NCBI RefSeq assembly: GCF_030123405.1 | Contig: NZ_CP126110.1 | Span: 992,001-1,056,000, forward strand | DNA: 64,000 bases | DNA from: Neobacillus sp. WH10 | Lineage (GTDB): Bacteria; Bacillota; Bacilli; Bacillales; Cytobacillaceae | Reading direction: 5' to 3' | In this document: positions 42,965 to 51,195 of the stretch, piece by piece | How positions within the stretch are numbered: the first letter of the stretch is position 1 | How the letters are laid out: the number at the start of each line of letters is the position of its first letter | Translations under genes and position numbers: made by a program | The notes under the pieces: model-generated | The model's input: the letters and a program-made list of their open reading frames with translations, nothing else | Databases searched by the model: none | What the model was told of the DNA's origin: nothing

Positions 42965-43020
42965 AGGCGCCCAACTTCTGCACCTAGACTTGTTCTGGTA
43001 CAGAAGTTGGGCGCCTTTTG
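42965..43020 (+). terminator. Strong terminator after the molybdoenzyme operon
   Basis: AGGCGCCCAACTTCTG (42965-42980) pairs perfectly with CAGAAGTTGGGCGCCT (43001-43016), a 16-bp stem with a 20-nt loop and T4. Confidence 0.9.
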
Positions 43021-43119
43021 CTTTAATGGTAAATAGTTCATCTATATTTCATTTCTTTAGAAAAAAGACAAATAAAAACACGCTACAATAGAAGTATCAT
43101 ATGAAAATGAGGACGTAAA

Positions 43120-44163
43120 ATGAAATTACCTGAACATTTCTTTGAAGAAATTATCCACTTTGCACCCAATGGGATTATTATTATGGACAAAGATAGAACC
43201 ATCCATTACATAAATGAGTCTGCAAAATCGATGTGCGGATGGCAGATGGGTGATTCAGTTCCTTACTGTTCTTATTGCCAGCAAAGGGAAATAGAGGAAG
43301 GAGAGAATCGCTGTATTCTTACCGCTGAAGATCCAGTACCCTTTTTCCATTCTCATATGGCCGTTTATTCCGGAATGGAAGAAGAGTTTGAAATGTCATT
43401 AAAAAAGATGAACAGTAATAATGAAGATTACTATATTCTTCAATTACGGAGACCAATAGAAAATGAAATTAGCAAAAAAGCAAAATTTAATGAACTGCTT
43501 GTTCAGGAGACCATGCTGGCTCAGGAGGCTGAGCGAAGAAAGATTGCCCGAGAGTTACATGACCACATTGGGCAGAGTGTTTATAGTATTTTTCTCGGAC
43601 TCGAAGGTATTAAACCATATGTTAACAATAAAGCATACGAAAGCCATCTTTCCAAAATGATAACTGGTATGGAAAAAACGTTAAATGATATTAAATGCTT
43701 ATCCAAAAATCTTAGATCAGAAACCGTAGATCACCTTGGTTTAAAGGATGCACTATATGAAGCAGTCCGAGATTGGGAAGAGCTTTATCAAATCGATATT
43801 CAGTTTATTATGGACACAAAAATTAATGATAGCTTTGATAGGGAAAAGGAGTTACATTTTTTTCGAATCATTCAAGAGGGTGTTAACAATGCTGTTCGCC
43901 ATGGAAATGCTACTTCTGTCTCGATCCATATTAAATCATTCAATCAATATCTTTACTTCTACATCCATGACAATGGGGATGGCTTCGATTTGAATACAGA
44001 GAAAAGTAATGGGCTTGGATTAAAGCATATGTATGAGAGAAGCAAAATGTTAGGGGGGGCCATAAAATGGATCAGCAAAAAAGGCGGTCCAACTAAGGTC
44101 GAAGGGGTTGTTTCAATTAATAAAAACGAAGGAGACGATGAATATGAATCTGCTGATTGTTGA
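43120..44163 (+). CDS. Soluble PAS histidine kinase, NreB-like Fe-S sensor candidate
   Basis: 347 residues without membrane spans. Residues 10-110 form a PAS domain with cysteines at 39, 50, 53 and 65. C50-x2-C53-x11-C65 has the same spacing as three of the four 4Fe-4S ligands of staphylococcal NreB; Thr68 replaces the fourth, and Cys39 is extra. HisKA_3 dimerisation: 'RRKIARELHDHIGQSVYS'; ATPase: 'RIIQEGVNNAVRHGNATS', 'DNGDGFD', 'GLGLKHMYERS'. It overlaps the response regulator gene. Likely senses oxygen or redox and controls the adjacent molybdoenzyme operon. Confidence 0.87.
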   Translation: MKLPEHFFEEIIHFAPNGIIIMDKDRTIHYINESAKSMCGWQMGDSVPYCSYCQQREIEEGENRCILTAEDPVPFFHSHMAVYSGMEEEFEMSLKKMNSNNEDYYILQLRRPIENEISKKAKFNELLVQETMLAQEAERRKIARELHDHIGQSVYSIFLGLEGIKPYVNNKAYESHLSKMITGMEKTLNDIKCLSKNLRSETVDHLGLKDALYEAVRDWEELYQIDIQFIMDTKINDSFDREKELHFFRIIQEGVNNAVRHGNATSVSIHIKSFNQYLYFYIHDNGDGFDLNTEKSNGLGLKHMYERSKMLGGAIKWISKKGGPTKVEGVVSINKNEGDDEYESADC

Positions 44164-44764
44164 TGACCATGAGATTGTCCGGGATGGTCTCGCGATGATT
44201 TTACAGCATGCATATTGTATAGATGGAGTAGAATTTGCTTCTGACGGTTATGAAGCTATGAAATTAGTAGAATCCTTTCCGGCAGATCTAATTCTTCTTG
44301 ATTTATCCATGCCCGGAGGCTTAGATGGGTTTGCGACACTAGAAAAACTTCGCAAGCAGCTGCCAGAAGCAAAAATCGTCATCTTTTCAATGTTTGATGA
44401 TATTGGATTTCAAAAAAAAGCATATAAAATTGGAGCAGATGGTTATTTAATCAAACAATTAAAAAGAGGTGACATTATTAGCTCCCTCGATCATATACTT
44501 GCCAGCAATAAGGTGTTTAATAGCATGGTAATCGGAGATGACTCTGAACCTGAATCATTGGCTAAGCTGGATCTTCCTATCACAAATCGCGAAAAAGAGG
44601 TTTTTTTCCTTTCGGTTAGGGGCTATTCACTCAAGGATATCGCGAAAAAACTAGAGATTTCTGTAAAAACAGTTGAAAATCACCGCAAAAAAATTGGCGA
44701 AAAACTAGAAACATCCAAGCGCCATGACTGGGTAGAAATTGCTAGAAAATATAATGTTTTTTAA
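44144..44764 (+). CDS. NarL/FixJ-family response regulator
   Basis: 206 residues from the ATG at 44144, nine bases after AAGGAG; the ATG six bases upstream is an alternative. Receiver domain 'LLIVDDHEIVRDGL' with the phosphoacceptor Asp in 'ADLILLDLSMPGG'; C-terminal LuxR-type helix-turn-helix 'LPITNREKEVFFLSVRGYSL', 'ISVKTVENHRKKIGEKL'. The reading frame overlaps the kinase gene by 20 bp. Probably NreC-like and activates the anaerobic module. Confidence 0.92.
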   Translation: MNLLIVDDHEIVRDGLAMILQHAYCIDGVEFASDGYEAMKLVESFPADLILLDLSMPGGLDGFATLEKLRKQLPEAKIVIFSMFDDIGFQKKAYKIGADGYLIKQLKRGDIISSLDHILASNKVFNSMVIGDDSEPESLAKLDLPITNREKEVFFLSVRGYSLKDIAKKLEISVKTVENHRKKIGEKLETSKRHDWVEIARKYNVF

Positions 44765-44770
44765 CCGTAC

Positions 44771-44795
44771 TTGATGGCAATCTGCTCGCCATCAA
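44771..44795 (+). repeat. Small hairpin after the response regulator
   Basis: TTGATGGC (44771-44778) and GCCATCAA (44788-44795) make an 8-bp stem 7 bp after the stop, with no clear T-run, so it is only a weak terminator. Confidence 0.4.
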
Positions 44796-44917
44796 TAAGG
44801 ATCGGTTACATCAACTCCTCCTCTCTTTCAAAGTATTCCTCCTCCTATTCTACTATTTGTTGGTACGGTGAACCGTATCACAAATAGTGGTGGTTTCTAT
44901 ATAAATATTAGAGTATT

Positions 44918-45045
44918 GTCTTTAAGAAGAAGTCTTGAGGGCACTTACCCCGATATCAAGAAGAGTTTTGTCTTTAAGAGGCAGTCTTAAGGACACTTTC
45001 CCCGATATCAAGAAGAGTTTTGTCTTTAAGAAGCGGTCTTGAGAA
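44918..45045. repeat. Three 51-52-bp tandem repeats
   Basis: TGTCTTTAAGA begins at 44918, 44970 and 45021. Each unit continues with GTCTT-AG and an ACTT(A/T)CCCCGATATCAAGAA stretch, decaying in the third. The period nearly equals that of the array at 28190 but the sequence is different. It lies upstream of the AlkZ-related gene; the rest of 44796-45158 shows nothing else. Confidence 0.7.
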
Positions 45046-45158
45046 CATTTTTCCAGATTAGAAGGAGAGCTTTATTCTTTTTTCATAGTTTAATGTTTAA
45101 AGAAATTAGTTAGACTATTAATTAGATATATGAAAGAAAAGTTGGGGAGCTGAGATAA

Positions 45159-45836
45159 ATGAAGAATTACCAAATTCGTACATATAAAGAAGCTATCGAA
45201 GTGATAGAGGAAATTGGGATGCTGCCATTGGCACAATTAGTGCCTGCTTATCCTTCATTAGATAGCATTACATCCAAGGAACAGTGGCATACCGGTTCGG
45301 AAATGGATCCATGGATGTGGCGTGCAGAATTCCCAAAGGATGGAGTAGCGGCATACGGAAAGTTTATTAAAAAAAAGTCTGTTTTAATCTCACGAAGGCT
45401 TCTTCCTTTCGTTAGAGTAGTTTTGAGTTCACAACAGCCATTGGAAAAACGGTATGAGGATGGGCTTGTTTCAAGAGAAGCATTAGAACTGTATAGGCTT
45501 ATTCATGAGGAACCAGGCATTGATACAAGAATGTTAAGGTCTAAAGCGGGAATGAAGGATAAAGAAAAGAAAAAAACGTTCGATTCCGCTTTGGTAGAAT
45601 TACAAGGGTCCATGGATATTGTTGTCTCTGGTACGAAGGCAAAAACCAATGAACTGGGTGAAAACAATGGCTGGAGCAGTACCTCATTTGAGACCATGGA
45701 TTACTGGTCAAAAAGTAATCATGTTAAGGAAATGAAAATCAGTGTGGAAGAAGCAAAAAAGGAACTTAACGAGCACTTTGCTAAGATCTGCAGCCCGGAA
45801 TCTATGAAAGCATGGGGGAAAATTTTTAAGCTTTAA
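45159..45836 (+). CDS. AlkZ/YcaQ-related protein
   Basis: 225 residues. I recall similar Bacillus proteins annotated as AlkZ-related, with a winged-helix segment 'SREALELYRLIHEEPGIDTR' followed by 'KAGMKDKEKKKTFDSALVEL', but the catalytic QxQ-type motif of DNA glycosylase AlkZ is not obvious here. 'DPWMWRAEFPKDGVAAYGKF' is a conserved-looking central stretch. Function uncertain; DNA binding is likely. Confidence 0.6.
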   Translation: MKNYQIRTYKEAIEVIEEIGMLPLAQLVPAYPSLDSITSKEQWHTGSEMDPWMWRAEFPKDGVAAYGKFIKKKSVLISRRLLPFVRVVLSSQQPLEKRYEDGLVSREALELYRLIHEEPGIDTRMLRSKAGMKDKEKKKTFDSALVELQGSMDIVVSGTKAKTNELGENNGWSSTSFETMDYWSKSNHVKEMKISVEEAKKELNEHFAKICSPESMKAWGKIFKL

Positions 45837-45847
45837 TAGAAAAATCT

Positions 45848-46036
45848 CTAATTGAAATTGTCGAGTTCTTCGGATAGTAGATAGTATATTGCTTCTGCCC
45901 GAGTAATCTTCTCATAAATCCAAATTACATCATAAATTAACCAAAAAATAGATGATCTTTCGGGATCACCACTGCTATAATCTTCATAATAGAAACGAGA
46001 ATAGCGGCATGGGACCTGCCCGCGCTGCTGTAGAAG
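45848..46036 (-). pseudogene. 3' fragment of an unknown gene
   Basis: On the minus strand a frame without any start codon reads 'CRYSRFYYEDYSSGDPERSS', 'IFWLIYDVIWIYEKITRAEA', then 'IYYLLSEELDNFN' and TAG. The composition is strongly protein-like, so it is probably the C-terminus of a gene whose 5' part was lost where the WYL gene now begins. Family not recognised. Confidence 0.45.
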
Positions 46037-46106
46037 GGACTAAATAACCCATGTCCAAAGCTGTTAATATGCTTTTATACTTTGGCTGCTTAAAACAGGG
46101 AAGCGA

Positions 46107-47024
46107 ATGACTGCCAAACAATTGGCAGAAGAATTGGAGATCAATATCCGTACGGTATATCGTTATATTGATGCCCTGTGTGCTAGCGGTGTTCCGATCA
46201 TTTCAGATTCAGGTCATAATGGCGGATACAGTTTGCTCCATGAGTTTACAAAGGCACCGTTATTTTTTGATGTAGATGAGCAAAAAGCGCTGATCCATGC
46301 GGCGAGTTTTGCATCAGAGGCTGGGTATCCCTTTAGTGAGGTATTGAATGGTGCAGTCACAAAGCTGAAAAAGTATACAAATCAAGAACAATTGGATTAT
46401 ATCAATCGTCATTTATCAGGGTTTGATGTGATTCAACCGCCAGCAAAATCTGAATTGGAAACGATTCTCCAGGATATAGAAGAATCCGTGGCAGAAGGTT
46501 TAACACTATTAATGGAGTATCAAAAAGGAAATGAAAGCACTCCCCAATCACGTAACATTGATCCTTATGGCCTTGTGTATTGGAAAGGGAATTGGTATGT
46601 CATCGCTTATTGTCACCTGCGCCTTGAAATACGCAGCTTTCGTATTGATCGGATCGTGAGTATATCTCGAACGGGTGTTGAATTTGATCGACCGGCAGAT
46701 TTTTCAGTACGTGCTTTTTTTCTAAATGGGCTTTTGCCTGATTTAGACCAGCCTGACCAACTGATTTCCATTCATATTGAAGGACATGCGCATGCCCTCG
46801 ATGATTTATGCCAGCATTGGTTATTTGGGCATGCACTTACCCGCCGTTCGGAAAATCATGCTCATTTTAAGATAGATGAGCAATCAATAAATACTTATGT
46901 ACCTTACTATCTTCTTCCTTATGGAACGGCAATCAATATCCTAGAACCATTATTTTTAAAAGAGAGAATGGTAACTGTCACTTTAGAATTAGTTAAACAT
47001 TATCAAAACTCTAAACTTCACTGA
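46107..47024 (+). CDS. WYL-domain (YafY-type) transcriptional regulator, N-terminus frameshifted
   Basis: 305 residues in this frame: residues 1-45 helix-turn-helix ('AKQLAEELEINIRTVYRYID', 'SDSGHNGGYSL'), then a WYL domain at about 150-230 ('YGLVYWKGNWYVIAYCHLR'). ATG 46107 has no ribosome binding site. From ATG 46051, which has AGAAGGGA upstream, another frame reads 'MSKAVNMLL'; adding one base near 46077 would join it to 'ILWLLKTGKRMTAKQLAEE', a normal YafY start. So a one-base deletion (or sequence error) has probably cut off the true N-terminus. WYL regulators sense nucleotide-like ligands. Confidence 0.8.
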   Translation: MTAKQLAEELEINIRTVYRYIDALCASGVPIISDSGHNGGYSLLHEFTKAPLFFDVDEQKALIHAASFASEAGYPFSEVLNGAVTKLKKYTNQEQLDYINRHLSGFDVIQPPAKSELETILQDIEESVAEGLTLLMEYQKGNESTPQSRNIDPYGLVYWKGNWYVIAYCHLRLEIRSFRIDRIVSISRTGVEFDRPADFSVRAFFLNGLLPDLDQPDQLISIHIEGHAHALDDLCQHWLFGHALTRRSENHAHFKIDEQSINTYVPYYLLPYGTAINILEPLFLKERMVTVTLELVKHYQNSKLH

Positions 47025-47089
47025 CCGTATATGTCAGTGAAGTTTGTTTATGATGTAAAGGAAGAACCAAAATTAGGAGGAAAGAGTTT

Positions 47090-47542
47090 ATGAAGGATCT
47101 TAAGTATGTATTTTATATTGGCGGGACACCAGAGGAAGTATGGAGGGCATTAATCTCGTCCGAGGGAACAAAGCAGATTTATTATGGAAGTGTTATCAGA
47201 TCCACCTTTCAATTAGGAGATCTTTTGGAATACGTTGGGCCGGGGGCTGATGGTGATGAGACGGTTCATGTTTATGGAAATGTATTAGAGTATATACCAA
47301 ATCAAGTACTTCGTTTTACTCACTTTGCTGGAAAATCCTACACGAAAGATGACATTCAGGATTATGAATCTAGAATTTCTTATCTGCTTGATCCCGTTGG
47401 CTCTTGTACGAAGTTAACCTTAATTCATGACCAATGGCAGGAAGGTGATCCTCACTACGAGAACAGTAATGCGGCATGGTGGATGATACTTAGTAATACA
47501 AAATCATTCGTAGAAATAGGCAAAACGCTTAATCTAGGTTAG
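47090..47542 (+). CDS. SRPBCC (AHSA1-like) domain protein
   Basis: 150 residues, AGGAGG ribosome binding site. 'YVFYIGGTPEEVWRALIS', 'YGSVIRSTFQLGDLLEY', 'VLEYIPNQVLRFTH' and the C-terminal 'WWMILSNTKSFVE' helix fit the START-like hydrophobic ligand pocket. It lies 65 bp after the WYL regulator and may be its target. Confidence 0.85.
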   Translation: MKDLKYVFYIGGTPEEVWRALISSEGTKQIYYGSVIRSTFQLGDLLEYVGPGADGDETVHVYGNVLEYIPNQVLRFTHFAGKSYTKDDIQDYESRISYLLDPVGSCTKLTLIHDQWQEGDPHYENSNAAWWMILSNTKSFVEIGKTLNLG

Positions 47543-47650
47543 TTTTAAAATGAAACTAAATTTAGTCGAAATAGCGATTAACTTATATACTCCCCTTGGA
47601 TGATATTGATTAGAGCAAAGCATGGTGCTAGGTTCAATTTACTTAAAATT

Positions 47651-47676
47651 AGGAGTTGTATTGCCAACTCCTTTTC
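47651..47676 (+). terminator. Intrinsic terminator
   Basis: GGAGTTG (47652-47658) with CAACTCC (47665-47671), followed by a T-rich tail. Confidence 0.75.
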
Positions 47677-47715
47677 TTAATGAACTTATCTGCTTTTTTC
47701 ATTAGAAGCTAACAA

Positions 47716-47744
47716 TGGCGAACAGTGTCAGATCCTGTTCGCCA
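47716..47744. repeat. Inverted repeat of the GGCGAACAG family
   Basis: TGGCGAACAG (47716-47725) with CTGTTCGCCA (47735-47744), perfect 10-bp stem, 9-nt loop; same arms as at 871 and 3547. Lies at the 3' end of the Nudix gene. Confidence 0.7.
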
Positions 47745-47765
47745 AGGTAGTCACTGAAATGCACG

Positions 47766-48401
47766 TTAGCTGCATTCATTTAGTTTTTCTTTAATCAACT
47801 GGATAATCGTCTTGTAAAATGAAAGTTCGTGTGGGACAAATTGATTTTTACCAGCCATCCTGTCGATAACTAGTTTTTCCCCCTTATTATTTATTTCAAA
47901 ACCTTTCATGTTTATTTCTTGTAAATTCCCTGACCAAAGGTCAGTAAAATCGGTAAATTTTACTTTAACGATGCCTGAAACTTCTTCTTTTTGTAAGGTA
48001 AACTCATCAAATGCTAGATTCTTTATATATAAAAATGTATGTGCCAGTTCATTATCAATTAAGTTTTCATGATTTACACAATAATTGATGATCCCTAATG
48101 GTTTTAGCTCAGTAAAGGCAACATCAATTCCTAATTCTTCTTTGATCTCACGAATGCCATCCTCGGCCGTTTCATTGGCTAATAAATGGCCTGCTGACGT
48201 AATATCAAAAAGATTTGGATGGTCTTTTTTTAATTGACAACGAAGCTGAAGATAAAGATAATCGATTTCTTCTTCGCGGCTAACGATCCAGCAGTGAAAG
48301 GATTCATGCCAAAGTCCGGTTCGATGTACTTCTTCTCTTGTTGCAATTCCAATAGGATTCCGCTTGCTATCAAAAATTTTTAATTGCTCATTTTCCATCA
48401 T
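47766..48401 (-). CDS. Nudix hydrolase
   Basis: 211 residues. The Nudix helix is 'GHLLANETAEDGIREIKEEL' near residue 72, one residue shorter than the canonical Gx5Ex7REUxEExGU between Glu and RE, as in the isopentenyl-diphosphate-isomerase-like subgroup. 'WIVSREEEIDYLYLQLR' strand precedes it. Substrate unknown; pyrophosphatase on a nucleoside or prenyl diphosphate. Divergent from the DUF4003 gene with palindromes between. Confidence 0.85.
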   Translation of the reverse strand: MMENEQLKIFDSKRNPIGIATREEVHRTGLWHESFHCWIVSREEEIDYLYLQLRCQLKKDHPNLFDITSAGHLLANETAEDGIREIKEELGIDVAFTELKPLGIINYCVNHENLIDNELAHTFLYIKNLAFDEFTLQKEEVSGIVKVKFTDFTDLWSGNLQEINMKGFEINNKGEKLVIDRMAGKNQFVPHELSFYKTIIQLIKEKLNECS

Positions 48402-48422
48402 CGGGTCTCCTTATGTATAAGT

Positions 48423-48455
48423 ATTCTATATATATAGAATGTCTATGTATATAGA
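48423..48455. promoter_or_regulatory. Palindromic sites between Nudix and DUF4003 genes
   Basis: ATTCTATATATATAGAAT (48423-48440) is a perfect 18-bp palindrome, followed by the near-palindrome TCTATGTATATAGA (48442-48455). They sit just upstream of the minus-strand Nudix start and could be repressor sites or only A/T-rich -10 elements. Confidence 0.4.
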
Positions 48456-48614
48456 ATAATATATTTATACTTTTCGTGCAACTAGTTTTACTTTGCCGGG
48501 GATAAATCTCTTCCAAAGGTGAAAGAAACATAAGAAAAGTATTCTCTTGAAACCAAACTTTGCCATACACCGTATTAAAGACAAGAAGTATTTTGAAGGG
48601 GGATGAATGAATAG

Positions 48615-49604
48615 ATGCAAGAGAGATCAATTAAAGAAAACATTGGAGCTTATAAGGATATCTATTCGCAGTTGTATTCAGCATTAAAATGGAAAGCGGA
48701 TAAGCGCACACTAATGATGATTGCCGCTATGTATGTAACAAACTCAAAAGAGTTTCACTTAAAAAAGTATCTGGAAATTGCCGACTATATTAAGGGCAAT
48801 GTAGGGGCCTTTTCCTATTTAAAATCGACACAACGTTTTAGCATTGCTGCAACATTAGATACAACAGCGGATGATCCTAAAACAAGCTTTCACCACTTCA
48901 TTGCTATTTATGAAAAGCTCATTGATAATGGCTTCAGCCGTAATGCGTATTCCTATATTGCAGCGGGAACGCTCTTAAAAGTGGAGCCAATGCGCATAGA
49001 TGAAATCATTCAAAAAACAAGCGATATCTATAAAGGAATGAAAGGGCACCATTTTTTCCTGACGGACTCTGGTGATTATCCTTTGGCATCTATACTGGCC
49101 CAATGTGAAAATGATTCAGAAGAAATCGTAAGCAGAGTGGAGGAGTACTACCAGGCACTTAAGAAAATAGGCTTTTCAAGTGGGAATGATCTGCAATTTT
49201 TAAGCCACATTCTGGCATTGGATTCAGAACAAAGTCCGAATGTGAAGGCACAACAATGCATTGAAATAAAAGAACTGCTCGACAATGCTAATCATAAAAC
49301 CAAAAAGGTCTATTATCCATATATCGGTATGCTCAGCTTTTTAGAAAATAAGGAAAGTGAAATTAATAACCTCCTTATGATCAATGAGGAATTTAATCGG
49401 GATAAACTGTTTAAATGGAACAAAGAGATTAATTTTATGATGAGTGTGCTGTTTTTGATGAGTTCAATGACAGCTATGGGAGATGCTGCTAGAACAGGGT
49501 TAAACATTTCGATTGAAGCGCTTATCCAAGCCCAGCAGGCAGCAATGACCGCAAGCATGACGGCGGCAGCAGTTGCAGCCAGCAGTTCCAATGGGAATAC
49601 GTAA
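48615..49604 (+). CDS. DUF4003-family protein
   Basis: 329 residues, mostly helical, with 'MMIAAMYVTNSKEFHLKKYL', 'GHHFFLTDSGDYPLASILA' and the long Ala/Ser-rich C-terminal tail 'QAAMTASMTAAAVAASS'. These match DUF4003 proteins found widely in bacilli; no catalytic motif or function is known. Ribosome binding site AGGGGG. Confidence 0.83.
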   Translation: MQERSIKENIGAYKDIYSQLYSALKWKADKRTLMMIAAMYVTNSKEFHLKKYLEIADYIKGNVGAFSYLKSTQRFSIAATLDTTADDPKTSFHHFIAIYEKLIDNGFSRNAYSYIAAGTLLKVEPMRIDEIIQKTSDIYKGMKGHHFFLTDSGDYPLASILAQCENDSEEIVSRVEEYYQALKKIGFSSGNDLQFLSHILALDSEQSPNVKAQQCIEIKELLDNANHKTKKVYYPYIGMLSFLENKESEINNLLMINEEFNRDKLFKWNKEINFMMSVLFLMSSMTAMGDAARTGLNISIEALIQAQQAAMTASMTAAAVAASSSNGNT

Positions 49605-49702
49605 TTCGCCTGAACTTTGAAAAAACTTTGATAGCAGAGCATTGAATTAATGTTTGATAAAAATAGCCAAGTAATCTATGTTTTAAAAAGTAATATCAAA
49701 GT

Positions 49703-49751
49703 AGACGGCTCAAAATTCTAAAAGTGAATTTTTAGTCGTCTTTTTTAATAC
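49703..49751 (+). terminator. Terminator after the DUF4003 gene
   Basis: GACG...AAAATTC pairs with GAATTTT...CGTC, followed by T6, about 100 bp past the stop. The remainder of 49605-50037 shows no gene, and the frame open from 49900 lacks a start signal before 50038. Confidence 0.75.
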
Positions 49752-50037
49752 TGCTATTTAGATCTTTTAAAAAAATGAGTGTTCTTCAGTGCCCTCACAA
49801 ATTAACTTTTCAGGTAATATGTTATGTACATTTACATATTAAAGAAAATGCTCTCATATCAATCCAGTTCGTATTGTATTTGTTATAATAAAGGTAACAT
49901 TGGAAAATTTATACTTGGATTTGGATAGGGGATTATCCAAACAGAAGCTTTTTGACGGTGCCCTAGATCAATGCCGGATTTTCATATTTTTATATAGATG
50001 CACATGTATGAAGTATATTTGGAAGGGAGTCATTGAA

Positions 50038-50703
50038 GTGTTATCGTTTGAGGAAAAAAAGGCTGTTTTTCATTCTTTTAATCTTAAGGAAAAGAAAATT
50101 AGTAATGGAAGAGTAAGCTTTGTTTATCCTGAAAGTTTGCAAAAGGGTCAAGTGTTGGCAACGCAATTACATCCAAGTGGCAATGGCTATGTGAACGGTA
50201 AATATATGTCAAGAGAAACCATTGAAAAACATGGTTTCGAGGTAGATCCACGCGGCTGGATTTCGATTAAGGTTTTTTCAAATGAAGAAATAGCGAACGT
50301 GATCACGGAGGCCATGAAATCAATGATGAAAACTCCTGATGTGGCTGACGTTATTATTGAAAAGAAAACATCACATACTTCTTTTGAAAAGCAAGTAGGG
50401 GAAGATATACCTTTTGGAGAGAACGTACCCCAGACAGAGGCATCTTTTGAAATCGTGAAAATTCCTGAGAAGACAGATATATCTATGGAGAAGCAGGGGA
50501 TTTCTAGCAAAGAAATCGAACGGAAATTGGGAAGTAAAAAGAATGAATCTATTGAAATATTTCAGCCTTCTTCTACATATGAAATGTATCCCGGTTCGTG
50601 TTTATTTGCCTTGATGGGACTGACATTATCGACAATGGAATATGGGTTGTTGGTATGGAGGAAAGTTGTAAGGAAATATGTAGGAATCGGATCAAAAATG
50701 TAG
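50038..50703 (+). CDS. Hypothetical protein
   Basis: 221 residues from a GTG with GAAGGGAG eight bases upstream; the open frame extends further up without signals. The first 100 residues form an alpha/beta segment ('LATQLHPSGNGYVNGKYMSR', 'DPRGWISIKVFSNEEIANVI'), the middle is charged and low in structure, and a hydrophobic patch 'LFALMGLTLSTMEYGLLV' lies near the C-terminus. I do not recognise the family. Confidence 0.6.
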   Translation: MLSFEEKKAVFHSFNLKEKKISNGRVSFVYPESLQKGQVLATQLHPSGNGYVNGKYMSRETIEKHGFEVDPRGWISIKVFSNEEIANVITEAMKSMMKTPDVADVIIEKKTSHTSFEKQVGEDIPFGENVPQTEASFEIVKIPEKTDISMEKQGISSKEIERKLGSKKNESIEIFQPSSTYEMYPGSCLFALMGLTLSTMEYGLLVWRKVVRKYVGIGSKM

Positions 50704-50719
50704 AATAAACCCAATAGTA

Positions 50720-50750
50720 AACCTTGCCAATTTAGCTGGCAAGGTTTTGT
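50720..50750 (+). terminator. Terminator, AACCTTGC family
   Basis: AACCTTGCCA (50720-50729) pairs with TGGCAAGGTT (50737-50746), then T-rich. Same arms as at 18771. Confidence 0.8.
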
Positions 50751-51195
50751 TGTTTAGAAAAGTGGCAGAGTGTTACAAAAATCGAAGATTAATAGGCAGT
50801 CGATGCAAAAACAGCTGGAATCTTAGCTGGAATTTAAAACTATAAAAGCACAGTAAATAGCTCAATTTCTCTCACTTTTGACTTCTATCTCTGTATTCAA
50901 AGCGGTAAACGGTCGTCGAAAATTCTTTTTTTTTTTAATCATACATGTTATTCTAAAAAAATAACCTAAAGGAACCAAATGCATGATTCAAATAGTGTTA
51001 AAGTTATAATAGGTCTAATTTCCATAAAAACACATTTATAGAAATGAAAGTGATTTCCACTAAATATTATTATGTATTAATAATAAATATTAATAGTTTA
51101 TGTGAAATGGAGAAAGATCTATTTGGCTAAATAGATTGAAGAATTAATATTGATTATTCGTTTTATAAATTTTATATATAAAAGGGGAAATGTTC
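50751..51195. other. A/T-rich spacer upstream of gltT
   Basis: About 445 bp with no open frame. The long leader fits regulated expression of the transporter, but I see no defined operator. Confidence 0.4.

Noticed and set aside
49900..50037. Upstream extension of the hypothetical gene at 50038
   Set aside because: The frame is open but lacks a ribosome binding site, whereas GTG 50038 has a good one.
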